The notes under the pieces were generated by a model. The model was given only the letters and a program-made list of their open reading frames with translations. It searched no databases and was not told the origin of the DNA. From Crambe crambe (taxonomy: Eukaryota; Porifera; Demospongiae; Poecilosclerida; Crambeidae), in NCBI GenBank assembly GCA_963924555.1, contig OZ004591.1:4216001-4280000 (forward strand): a DNA stretch of 64,000 bases. The letters run 5' to 3'. Shown in pieces: positions 54,501 through 63,800 of this stretch; the first letter of the stretch is position 1, and each line of letters begins with the position of its first letter. Both the position numbers and the translations under genes were made by a program.

Positions 54501-57500
54501 TTTGTGGCGTCAATCATGATACAATTCAGAGGAAGCTCTTAGGTGAGACAGAACTTACCTATGAAACAGCACTTAAACTTTCCCTGGCAATCGAGACAGC
54601 AGAAAAAGATACTCGTAACCTCCGGGACTGCAAGAACAGTACCAATCCCAGGGTTAATTACATGGCTACCAAATCTACAACGTTAACCTCGACTAGAAAC
54701 AAACGTCAACTCCCGTCTAACCAGGGAACTCTGACCTGTTATAGATGTGGTGGAGCACATCTTGCTCCAGCATGCAAGTTTATCGAAGCAGAGTGCAGAT
54801 ACTGCAAGAAGAAAGGTCACATTGCAAGAGTGTGTCGCAGTAAAGCTCAGCAAGAATCCAAACCCAAAGCAGGAAAACAGACTCACTACATGCAGGAGGA
54901 CCAGGACCACGCCCACGATGAGGATGGTGCCTATGCTATGTTCACTATACGGGATAATGCAAGTGAGCCAATTGTATTGGAAGTACTCTTAAACAGTGTT
55001 CCGATCGAGATGGAGTTAGATACAGGTGCATCCACGACCATCATCAATAACTCTACTTATCAGTCGCTCTTTGAGATGGAGAAGGTAACCCCACTTAGCC
55101 CTTCCACCATACACCTAAAGACATATACAGGTCAGCCAATTTGTGTCTTGGGTACTGTTTCTGTCAAAGCCAAGTACATGGGAAAGGTGGCTGATGTATC
55201 TATTCAGGTGGTCACTGGGGATGGGCCTAATCTCATGGGTAGAGACATGCTGTCTCAACTTGAGGTCAATTTGGGGGAAGTGAACCTTTTGACGGATGTT
55301 ATTGATAATCCACTACAGAGATTATTGAATAAACATTCCATACTATTCAATGAAGAATTGGGCTGTATGAAAGATATGAAAGTCAAATTGCAAGTCGATA
55401 ATTCTGCTAAGCCCAAGTTTTTTAAACCACGTAGTGTTCCTTTTACACTTAAGGAGAAAGTTGAAATTGAATTACAGAGGTTAGAAAACCTTGGTATTAT
55501 CTCTCCTGTAAAGTTCTCTCGTTGGGCAGCACCCATAGTCCCAGTAGTCAAGAAAGATGGGAATGTCAGAATATGTGGGGATTATAAAGTGACCCTTAAC
55601 AAAGCTGCTCTAACAGAATCATACCCAATACCCCTAGTGGACGAGTTAATGGCTGATTTGGCTGGGGGCAAGTATTTTACTAAGTTGGATATGTCCCATG
55701 CTTATCTTCAATTACCCCTCGAAGATGAGTCAAAGGAATTGGTTACAATTAATACCCATAAAGGGTTATACAAGTATAACAGGTTACCGTTTGGAGTGTC
55801 ATCAGCACCCGCAATTTTTCAGCGTTCAATGGACACCTTATTGCGAGGACTGAATGGTGTCTCAGTTTACCTCGATGACATCCTCGTAACTGGCTCTACA
55901 CCAGAAAATCATCTGGCAAATCTGGACGCTGTCCTAGAAAAGCTAGAGCAAGCCGGACTACGCCTCAATCAAGGGAAGTGCTCATTTCTGCAACCTAACC
56001 TGGAGTACCTGGGGCATGTAATTGATTCAACTGGCAAACATCCCACTCAGGACAAAGTTAGGGCAATCAAGGAAGCTCCCTCTCCCAGGAACGTGACAGA
56101 GCTACGCTCTTTCCTTGGGATGATTACTTACTACAGCAAATTTCTCTCAAACTTATCTTCTAAGCTAACCCCGCTCTATACCTTGCTCCGGAAGAATCAA
56201 CGATGGTCTTGGGGTACCAAAGAAGAGACCGCATTCCAGTTAGCGAAGGATGCCCTACAAACTGATGCAGTCCTCGTGCATTATGACAGTTCCAAACCTC
56301 TCATCCTTGCTTGTGATGCTTCACAATACGGAATAGGAGCTGTCCTGTCACACAAAATGGAAAATGGACAAGAGCGTCCTATAGCCTATGTTTCCAGAAC
56401 TCTCAATCCAGCTGAAAAAAGATACTCACAGTTAGACAAGGAGGCATTGGCTATCGTATCAGGTGTCAAGAAGTTCCATAACTACTTATATGGACGCAAC
56501 TTCATAATTGAGTCTGACCACAAGCCTTTGTTCTATCTTTTTCATCAAGCTAAACCGATTCCACAGATGGCATCTGCAAGGATACAACGGTGGGCCCTTA
56601 CCCTTGCAGCCTACAATTACAGCATTCGGTACAAAGAAGGGAAGACACTATGCAATGCAGATGCACTGAGCCGTCTCCCTTGTACGCTAACAACATCCAC
56701 AGATAGCACGGCTGCACCAGCAGAACTGATCCATTTGATTGAACATCTGGACTCGACCTGTATCTCTGCAGCTAATATACAAGATGGTACGACTAAAGAT
56801 CCCTTACTTTCCCAAGTCAGGAGATTCATCCAGCTTGGATGGCCAGAAGAATCGCCTGGACCAGATTACAAGGTCTACTTTTCGAAGAAACAGGAACTCA
56901 GTGTCCTTGATGGCTGTATTTTACGTGGATCACGAGTCCTTGTTCCACTCCAATACAGGAAGTCGGTACTTGAGGAACTCCACCGAGCACATCCAGGTGT
57001 CACCAAGATGAAAGGACTAGCACGCAGTTATGTTTGGTGGCCCCGTATGGACCTTGAAATTGAAGCGTTAGTGAAGGAGTGTACTCAATGCCAGGAATCA
57101 CGACCATCACCATCGGCAGCGCCACTTCATCCTTGGGAGTGGCCGGCAAAACCTTGGAGCCGAATTCATATCGACTTCGCCGGTCCGTTCTTAGGACAGA
57201 TGTTCCTTGTTATTGTGGATGCCCATTCCAAATGGATGGATGTCAGGATTATGCATTCGATCACAGCAACCAAAACCATCGAACAGCTCAAACTTGTTTT
57301 CTCCACCCACGGGTTACCACAAAAACTGGTTTCCGATAACGGTCCAACTTTTACGAGTCAGGAATTTCGAGATTTCATGACACGCAATGGAATTGTCCAC
57401 ATTACTTCTGCACCATATCACCCTTCTACGAATGGGTTAGCAGAACGAGCAGTCCAGTCATTCAAATTGGGGATCGAAAGGATCAAAGGTAATTCTATCC

Positions 57501-59519
57501 AAGATCGACTTTCAACCTTTCTATTTCAATACAGAATTACTCCACACATAACCACTGGAGTACCCCCGGCAGAACTCCTTATGGGTCGTCGTCTTCGATC
57601 CAGACTTGATTTACTATTTCCAGATTTAACACCAAAAGTTCAAAATCAGCAGTTGAAGCAGAAACAATCGCATGATTCAAAGAAACCTCTTCGTACATTT
57701 AATGTTGGTGATCTCGTTTATGCTGAGGATTTCACAGCTTCACCGACAAAATGGATTCCAGGAAAGGTTGTAAAAGTTACTGGACCCCTATCTTATTCCA
57801 TTGAATTGTCTGACAGCACCATTGCTCGTAGACATGTTGACAGTGTGCGGGCTCGAGAAAGTTCTCCAGCTATTTCTGGCAATACTGCTACAGATCCACT
57901 AGCATTGCCTGATTTACACATTGAGCTGCCAGTGCTACCTCCTCCACCTCTCAGACGTTCAACTCGAACCAGGAATCGACCTGATCGATATGGCAATTAA
58001 CTTATTTTACTCCTAAAAGGGGGGGAGTGTGGTAACTGGTAAAGTACCGTGAAACAATTAGTATATTTTGTGGTTATTTTATGTTGTAATTATAATGAGT
58101 GTGACTACCGGTATAATTTTTATATAATATCGCGTTTTAGTCATTTTTGTAAGTTGTCAGTTCTATCAATAACTTTGAGATATTACCCTTGATTGAGATA
58201 TTACAGTAAGCTTCACTATTGATTTTAAGTCTTCTTCTATTATAATATTATATATCAGAGGGCTAAAGCTGCCATGTCTGGGCATCCCCAAGTGGTTCCT
58301 GTGATGGAAATTGCATGCATTTCCATGCTGGTGGCAGACTACACCCAACTTGGTCAGGTTGATTTTGAAGGCTGTTCTTTAATTCTATTGAGTGTCAAGG
58401 ATGTAAGTGCTTAGTATGCATTACATGAACAGTACACAAAACCAATTTTGTGTGTGCATGAGGACACATGCAGCAATTTATACTTGATTTAATGGGGAAT
58501 TAATCTTTTGCACATCAATGTTGGGTTATTAATTTTTAGTCAGCATATTGTGTGCATGCAGGTATGTTCCGATATGGTGCACAGTGTGACTTCTTCATTA
58601 GGGCTACAGAACTGTGCTGTCGCTATTTATAATATTGAAAATAATCCATTGCTGAAAAAATCAAAGCCATCTGCACTGCCTGTGGTGCCATGTACAGCCA
58701 TGTGTTCATGGTGACATCTGTTCTGCGTATTGCAGGTAAGTGTATAGCTGCATTAGTTACCAAAAATGAGATTAACATACCCAAGATCGATCATCAGGAT
58801 AATTAGCTGTGTACTTTAATGTGTATAGATGAGGCGTCTGTTGGAGTGTGCGTACCAATTGTAGTATCATGGTGGGGACCTGATCCTATACCAAATGGGC
58901 ACATTCTCACTGATGCTGAGAAGAATGAAGTCAACTCTTTAGTTTGCTACCCTGAACAGGAAGACACCATGATTTCCAGCTTATCATCCATGGGCTGGAT
59001 CAAGCTCCTCCTCAGAACACATCCAAAAATGGTGGCAGATATCTACAGTACATCTGGTAAGTGTACACAGCAAGGTAATTAATTATCCACTCTGACATCA
59101 TAACGTCACAAATAGGTGAACTGACTCAACTGTGTTTGGAGGAAGGGATTGTGTGCCATTCTGTTCATGTCTCCAAAGAAACTGCTAAGTTGCTGGCAAA
59201 CCAATTGGGACATGTGTTAGGAGAAGATGAAGGGGGGACAGATGGTGAAGATCTTTTAGATGGTGAAGATTTTTTAGATACTGAAGATGTGTTGAAACAA
59301 TTGAACGAAGCAGAAAAGATTGCTAAGGATGTTCTGCAAGATGGCGAGAAAGGACAAGATGGCAAAGATGACGATGGACAAGATGGGGAGAAAGAACAAG
59401 GGGAAAGAGCAGAAGGTGGGGAAGGATTAGAGATGCCTGGAAATCAAGTGGATGGGGGCAGAGTTACAAGAAGTAAAAGTCGGGGTATTAAGATGGCAGA
59501 AAGTTGGAAGAAAGACTGA
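51501..59519 (+). CDS. ParB-like domain protein of the large element
   Basis: The ten-exon model is join(51501..51671, 52074..52425, 52847..53055, 53116..53451, 53503..53709, 53765..53893, 58259..58402, 58562..58735, 58829..59056, 59116..59519), about 784 aa. All phases agree except for one base missing, probably in the A run at 58,655-58,660. Residues about 176-330 follow the ParB/sulfiredoxin-fold pattern: LPIDLLREPPDYLRVREVKEW, TAPLLVIAS, then the signature box VIGGIQRWHAIRKVN and a segment ending LAKQHNEFN. In ParB the equivalent box contacts CTP while the protein loads at palindromic parS sites. Downstream are a lysine-rich helical region, a segment with CTACGAMYSH, and a very acidic tail with DGE and QDGEK repeats (about 690-784). 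A nested Ty3/gypsy element lies in the intron between exons 6 and 7. A role in binding the flanking palindrome arrays is inference. Confidence 0.78.
53903..54080 (+). repeat. 5' LTR
   Basis: 178 bp with TG...CA ends, identical to the LTR at 58,028-58,205. It would supply the element's promoter; a TATATAA-like stretch lies near 53,997. Confidence 0.95.
54081..54095 (+). promoter_or_regulatory. Primer binding site of the retrotransposon
   Basis: TTTGGCGACGAGGTG directly follows the 5' LTR, where minus-strand priming occurs in LTR elements. The complementary tRNA cannot be named from this window. Confidence 0.7.
54101..58000 (+). CDS. Gag-Pol polyprotein of the Ty3/gypsy element
   Basis: I take the ATG at 54,101 as the start because the open frame further upstream runs into the LTR and primer-binding site; this gives 1299 aa in one frame. 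Domains in order are: a Gag-like helical region; two zinc knuckles (CYRCGGAHLAPAC, CRYCKKKGHIARVC); an aspartic protease with LDTGAS; reverse transcriptase with YLDDILV; RNase H with LACDASQYGIGAVL; an integrase zinc domain ending CTQCQ; and an integrase core with HIDFAG, SDNGPTF and AERAVQSF. All catalytic signatures are present. No chromodomain is visible at the C-terminus, which instead has a proline-rich, basic tail. Gag and Pol are fused without a frameshift signal. Confidence 0.97.
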   Translation: MATHGTVSPFYPNKESWTNYAERLDHYFLANDVADAGKKRSILLSACGPQTYKLIRSLIETPATLNTTSYADIVKLVKDHYEPKPSAIVKRFQFNTRVREPGETIASYIAALRELGEHCSYGTSLPEMLRDRLVCGVNHDTIQRKLLGETELTYETALKLSLAIETAEKDTRNLRDCKNSTNPRVNYMATKSTTLTSTRNKRQLPSNQGTLTCYRCGGAHLAPACKFIEAECRYCKKKGHIARVCRSKAQQESKPKAGKQTHYMQEDQDHAHDEDGAYAMFTIRDNASEPIVLEVLLNSVPIEMELDTGASTTIINNSTYQSLFEMEKVTPLSPSTIHLKTYTGQPICVLGTVSVKAKYMGKVADVSIQVVTGDGPNLMGRDMLSQLEVNLGEVNLLTDVIDNPLQRLLNKHSILFNEELGCMKDMKVKLQVDNSAKPKFFKPRSVPFTLKEKVEIELQRLENLGIISPVKFSRWAAPIVPVVKKDGNVRICGDYKVTLNKAALTESYPIPLVDELMADLAGGKYFTKLDMSHAYLQLPLEDESKELVTINTHKGLYKYNRLPFGVSSAPAIFQRSMDTLLRGLNGVSVYLDDILVTGSTPENHLANLDAVLEKLEQAGLRLNQGKCSFLQPNLEYLGHVIDSTGKHPTQDKVRAIKEAPSPRNVTELRSFLGMITYYSKFLSNLSSKLTPLYTLLRKNQRWSWGTKEETAFQLAKDALQTDAVLVHYDSSKPLILACDASQYGIGAVLSHKMENGQERPIAYVSRTLNPAEKRYSQLDKEALAIVSGVKKFHNYLYGRNFIIESDHKPLFYLFHQAKPIPQMASARIQRWALTLAAYNYSIRYKEGKTLCNADALSRLPCTLTTSTDSTAAPAELIHLIEHLDSTCISAANIQDGTTKDPLLSQVRRFIQLGWPEESPGPDYKVYFSKKQELSVLDGCILRGSRVLVPLQYRKSVLEELHRAHPGVTKMKGLARSYVWWPRMDLEIEALVKECTQCQESRPSPSAAPLHPWEWPAKPWSRIHIDFAGPFLGQMFLVIVDAHSKWMDVRIMHSITATKTIEQLKLVFSTHGLPQKLVSDNGPTFTSQEFRDFMTRNGIVHITSAPYHPSTNGLAERAVQSFKLGIERIKGNSIQDRLSTFLFQYRITPHITTGVPPAELLMGRRLRSRLDLLFPDLTPKVQNQQLKQKQSHDSKKPLRTFNVGDLVYAEDFTASPTKWIPGKVVKVTGPLSYSIELSDSTIARRHVDSVRARESSPAISGNTATDPLALPDLHIELPVLPPPPLRRSTRTRNRPDRYGN
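58015..58027 (+). promoter_or_regulatory. Polypurine tract
   Basis: AAAAGGGGGGGAG lies immediately before the 3' LTR, the expected plus-strand priming site. Confidence 0.85.
58028..58205 (+). repeat. 3' LTR
   Basis: Identical in length and sequence to the 5' LTR; followed by the GTAAG target duplication. Confidence 0.95.
58655..58660 (+). other. A-run frame break in the ParB-like gene
   Basis: The exon 58,562-58,735 enters in one frame and leaves in another, and is one base short of the length its neighbours require. Adding one base to the A6 run would keep the reading open to the donor. It is either a one-base deletion or a homopolymer sequencing error. Confidence 0.65.
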
Positions 59520-59621
59520 AGCTTGGACACATACAATATACCTATAACAATGTTTATGATTCATGATTATTGGTCCTTTACAGCACTTTTAAATATGGAG
59601 TGAATTCTGGCTCAAGTACAG

Positions 59622-59850
59622 AAACGTGCAGGAACTGTTCCAGTATTTTGTGTGTGCAGGAACTGTTCCGGCACTTCATGTGTGCAGGAATTGTTCCAGC
59701 ATTGTGTGCAGGAATTGTTCCGGCATTTTGTGTATGCAGGAATTGTTCCAGCATTTTGTGTGTGCAGGAACTGTTCCGGCACTTTAGAGCAGCGGCGTGT
59801 GTGCACAGGAACTGTTCTGGTACTTTGAGTGGCAGTATGTGCAGGAAATA
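59622..59850. repeat. Right array of the palindrome (about eight units)
   Basis: Units of about 25-30 bp carry GTGCAGGAACTGTTCC followed by GGCACTT or AGCATTT, the same AGGAAC-centre-GTTCC core as the left array with a T centre. The array begins about 100 bp after the stop codon of the ParB-like gene and about 2 kb from the right terminus. Later units diverge. Confidence 0.88.
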
Positions 59851-59879
59851 TTTTGGCAATAGATCAGCAGGAACCAATA

Positions 59880-60660
59880 TCCTACTGCATCTTGCAAGTG
59901 GATCAGTCTAATTTCACTTATATCCCGGTGCTGGGGGTGCTCTCTCTCAACATTCCTCTTCAATTTTGTGGGAAACTTTACACATTATCTGGACTTTTGT
60001 AGGAAGCATACTTCCTACTTTTTGAAAAGTGAACGTAAAATTAACTAATTTTATCCCCCACAACTTTGATTTATGCCCTAGCTCTCTCAATTTTTTTCTT
60101 ATTTCTTTCGGACTATGTTTAGCAAACTTGAAACAGCTCTGACTATTTAAAGTCAGCTGTAAACAAAGGTGGGAGTTTATAATTATAGCATTTGTTCATC
60201 GGATGAATTCATCTTAATGTGGAAGAAAATGTGATGAATTTCCCATCTTCCAGAATATCATCTGATTTTTTTTTTAGGTGAACATATAATGGGGGATCTA
60301 CTGTTACAGCAGCATGTCCTTTCTCTTATCAAGAGCCACTTTGAGGTATGCTGCTGGATACATATATAGAACTGTGAAGGACAGAGTCCATGGTATACTA
60401 TTGTAGGAGCAATTAAGAAATGTCATGTAGAAAAAAGATGAAATCATGGGAGAAGTAATGAATTGGTCTATATATTAGGATGAATGTCGAAATTGGGAAG
60501 GAGTTGCTGAAAATGATCATTGAAGGGTGGATCAAGATGAGGGAGTTCTCATTTGGTGACGCGTGGTTGAAACTTTAAGCAGAAGTCCCTCCAACATTCT
60601 AAAGGTCCTCATCACCAATAAATCAAGAATTCATGCAGCATGCATATTTTTTCTGAATGT
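59880..60660. other. Right subterminal non-coding region
   Basis: AT-rich sequence without recognised exons. The plus-strand frames are broken. Confidence 0.45.
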
Positions 60661-60664
60661 ATTA

Positions 60665-61130
60665 TAATGATTCATTCATGTTTGGAAATCATTCTCCACT
60701 TTGCATTTTCTTTTTCTAAATCAGGCTTGGAACTGTGAGCCCTGCAATTGCCTCTAACTGGACCTCTGCAAAATGTATTAATCACCCATAGTGCTTGAGT
60801 GTTGTTGATAAATTCCTTGACACTAGGATTATCATGAATTCCACCTCTTTGTCGCTGGCACCCACAAAACTTTTCAGTGGATCCTGGCAAAGGTGCTCAC
60901 TCAAAAAAAATTTTTTCACTCCATCAATGGAAAACAGAATATTCCATTAATGATAATAGAATATTAGCAAGCTAACAAGAAGCTCTAGCTAGCTAGCTAC
61001 CTGTCATTTTCAAACCCAGCAAGGTCTCAGGGCTAAGGAGCATTTTCTTTTTCTCAACTTTGGAAAACCCTTTCATTGCTTTTATACTCCATCCTAATAG
61101 ACAAGAAACTCTTCCTTTAGCCACTATATA
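60665..61130 (-). pseudogene. P-type (THAP9-like) transposase remnant
   Basis: On the minus strand an exon at about 61,110-61,012 reads SIKAMKGFSKVEK, KMLLSPETLLGLKMT and ends at a GTAGCT donor. A second piece at 60,900-60,665 reads HLCQDP, then after a one-base shift CGCQRQRGGIHDNPSVKEF, NTQALWVINTF and GPVRGNCR. This is the C-terminal catalytic region of P-element-type transposases. The rest of the gene is absent, so it cannot be active. It lies inside the large element near its right end. Confidence 0.65.
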
Positions 61131-61139
61131 TAAAATAAA

Positions 61140-61788
61140 ATGTAATAATAAAAATCATCACAGGTAGGAGTATAACCATGCATTTAGTTCAGAGTTGACC
61201 CAATTGGGTTTTTAAAGTTTATGGTTATAGCATATTTATGATGTGTAACTTAAGGCTTACACTAAAAGTCAACTCCTCTAACTATGCACATGCAAAACTA
61301 CTTTTATTTTACTACAACATCAACTAGTTATTTTTCATAGTAAACTTCTCCCAGACTGGTAAATTGAGCACACAATTACAAACATTAATGGCCTCCTGAA
61401 CTTACAAAACCCAGATTTTTTCCCAGTAATATTCAAGTCTTAGGGGAAAAAAGCATTCTATAACAAACTTTATCTCTATGTATACCATTTGGTGGAAAAA
61501 TTAATGCAAAATAGTTTAATTCAACACAGAAAACCTTTCACACAGTTTTCTTCTCCAGGAATTGACCAACCACGGCAAAACTAGCCATATTAATGAACTA
61601 GGGTTTAAATTTTTGTTTTAAGTACCAAAATGAGTAGTATAAAGTATTAGATAAATTATTTTCTTACCGGCTCGCTCTATTCATCCGCTTCAGAGTGCTG
61701 TCTTCATTCTCCTTTTATGTGCAGTCAACAAAAATTACAACGCGGAGTGCACGCAAGCAATTCAATGGTTGTCATAGGCGCACGTGAG
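61140..61788. other. Right end of the large element, no genes
   Basis: AT-rich with a GC-richer final 100 bp leading into the terminal repeat. No exons are recognised. Confidence 0.45.
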
Positions 61789-61834
61789 CCCGTTTCCAAT
61801 CCCGATCCCGTGTCCGGAGGTTATAGTATCTATG

Positions 61835-62040
61835 GTAGGGATGACCTATGACCCTCCATAGGACTAATACAAAATGAAGTTGGATTTTCTCAGAAAACAG
61901 TAAGTTGTAGCTGCTATGACTGCTTACCCTGTATTTCATGCACATTCTTATCATGCAGGAGAATTTTGGAGGCTGAAAGACTTAGCTAACACGGAAGAGC
62001 AGTAAAAGTGCACTTTTTCATGATTTCTTATTTTCTTGTT
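61835..62040. repeat. Right half of the interrupted target repeat
   Basis: This matches 8733-8935 (GTAGGGATGACCTATGACC, CCATAGGACTAATAC, AACAGTAAGTTGTAGCTGCT, GGAGAATTTTGGAGGCTG). Its left half is at 46,274-46,301. Together they show where the large element inserted. Confidence 0.85.
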
Positions 62041-62429
62041 CTTAATCATAATCATATTCATCATAATAATGGCACGATCTGGAGAAAAACTGGGCCGCGC
62101 TTGGGCCATGTTCTATATATGAATCTGTTCCATTTTACTCGGACCAGGTCCACGTCCCATCGGTTTAGCTTCTAGTGTACTCAGAAAAAAGCCGCTTTCT
62201 TAGCCTGTCGACTATTGAGCAGCCGGCCATTAAGCACGAACGCGCATGTGTGCGTAGTTGCCATGACACAATGTCATCTCTCAGCTGTTTCTTGAAACTT
62301 CACAATTTTGAGATAAGCTAGCTAGCTATCTAGCTTGCTATATTATAAATTCTAGCTAGCTCGCAAGCCGGCTAACTAGCTAGTTAGCTATCTGTGAAAT
62401 ACACAGGAAGCTACACTTCTATAACCTTA
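62041..62429. other. Non-coding spacer
   Basis: No coding potential is seen. A run of TAGCTAGC-type sequence lies at about 62,310-62,390. Confidence 0.45.
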
Positions 62430-63242
62430 CTAAAGTCTATTTGCGTTCACCTTGACCTTCTTATATCCGCGATAACTTGTTCAATTCTTGACCAATTTCA
62501 AAATTTCAAATACCAGCAGCTAGCTAATTATCTGAGATTTATGATGATGCTTTTTATAAGGACTCATTCCTTACCAGTAAGAAGTTAGCTGTATGTCCCA
62601 TAAGCAAAGTATGGAGCTGCCATTCACCACAAGGAATGTAGTGCGCGCGCATTGCGCGCGATAGAGCAACAACAATGGCCGGCTGCCAGGTGCTACTGAT
62701 TCTCGAGTAAGTTAGCTAGCTTACGCGAGTAACTGCTGGTTAAAACTAAGAAATATGAATTATAGAATAGTTTAGCTAACTAGAAAACTGAATCACAGAA
62801 TCTTTTAGCTAACTAGATCGATAGAATCGATGAGAAGTCACATTATCAAGTTTAACTACATATTCGAATCACTGCTAAACTTCCCGGCAGTTTAGCTTAT
62901 ACAGAACATACAGAATAATCATTGCTAAACCCTCCAGGAGTTGCTGGGATCAGGAAAGGAAGGAGCAGGCTTGAGATGTCAGCTAAACCACCCTACCTCT
63001 CTGGGGATCGTCCAGTAGAAGACAGGGCAGAAGTCCAGGGAGAGTCATGGCAGGCATGAGAGAAAGTCACGCAAAAACGAGAAAAGAACTTGATCTAAAC
63101 TGATAACACGTGGCTTGCCTCCAATTACCCGCGCATACCTCTAGCCATAACTATGTGGCTAATTGGATTAACACGCGTTCTTACGTAAGCTTACTATACC
63201 ACAGCTACTTCCGGGGCCAAGGTGAACGCGAATAGACTTTAG
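62430..63242. mobile_element. About 0.8-kb element with 28-bp inverted ends
   Basis: CTAAAGTCTATTTGCGTTCACC at the left, continuing to CTTGACC, is inverted at the right (GGCCAAGGTGAACGCGAATAGACTTTAG) with two mismatches. No open frame of note lies inside, and I cannot define a target duplication. A GCGCGCGCATTGCGCGCG palindrome is at about 62,642-62,660. Confidence 0.6.
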
Positions 63243-63485
63243 CTGGCTAGTTGCTAGCTCTGTACTTAGCAAGGCCTACCAGTATACAGCCTGTATTTAC
63301 ATTATTTATTTTAAAAAACATATAGCTATAATAATAATTATCTATCTTATACATTGTATAGCTATTATATATTAGGCCTATACATGCAGCCTGTATTTAC
63401 ACTATATTTAAATCAACAACAACAATTCATTATTTTTATAGCTATATTATCTGTCTATCCTTATATGTTATAATAATTAATAATT

Positions 63486-63800
63486 ATGGCGTTGGCAAAG
63501 AAAAAGAGGGCTCAGTGAAAAAAAGAGGTTGCGGAAAGGTCTGCAATGAAACAATACCGGTATGATAGGCACAAAAAATGATATGAAAACCAAATTTAAA
63601 CTATTATGAAAAGAACAAAGAAGACATGAGATCAAAGTTCAAAGAGTAAAAATGCCACGAAATCAAAATTTAAACAAAATTATGAAAAGAGAAAAGATGC
63701 TGCAAAATACAAATCTAGGCTAAAGAATGCCATGAAGTGTAAATTTAAACAGAACTATGAGATACCAAAAAATCAAAATGCAAGACATTATCATATCAGA
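63486..63800 (+). pseudogene. Degraded lysine-rich repeat protein
   Basis: An ATG at 63,486 begins MALAKKKRAQ and then meets a stop. After frame changes the strand encodes about 17-20 residue repeats of the type KFKQNYEKRKDAAKYKSR and MKCKFKQNYE. Repeats like this sit at the N-terminus of large repeat-rich proteins in sponges and cnidarians. Several stops make it a relic. Confidence 0.4.

Larger units (their letters stand above)
53903..58205 (+). mobile_element. Intact Ty3/gypsy LTR retrotransposon
   Basis: Two 178-bp LTRs (53,903-54,080 and 58,028-58,205) are identical as far as I can compare them. They start TGTGG and end TTACA. The flanks are GTAAG at 53,898-53,902 and 58,206-58,210, a 5-bp target duplication. 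A primer-binding-like TTTGGCGACGAGG follows the 5' LTR, and a polypurine tract (58,015-58,027) precedes the 3' LTR. One uninterrupted Gag-Pol frame lies between. Identical LTRs and the open frame mean a very recent insertion. It sits entirely within an intron of the ParB-like gene. Confidence 0.97.
47065..61834. mobile_element. 14.8-kb TIR element with divergent DUF7869-like and ParB-like genes
   Basis: The left terminus CATAGATACTATAACC... (47,065-47,104) is repeated inverted at 61,789-61,834, continuing through CTCCGGACACGGGAT and GGATTGGAAACGGG with a 6-bp indel (GGGATC doubled on the right). GTAGGGA flanks both sides (47,058-47,064 and 61,835-61,841), a 7-bp target duplication. Both outer flanks belong to one repeat whose uninterrupted copy is at 8951-8976. 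Inside are two head-to-head multi-exon genes, palindromic arrays near both ends, a nested Ty3/gypsy element (53,903-58,205) and a P-type transposase remnant. Without the nested element it is about 10.5 kb. I recognise no described superfamily with this content; the terminal CA...TG and the P-type remnant hint at a P-like end-processing ancestry. Confidence 0.8.

Noticed and set aside
59578..59877. Cysteine-rich repeat proteins on either strand near 59.6-59.9 kb
   Set aside because: Translation artefacts of the palindrome array.
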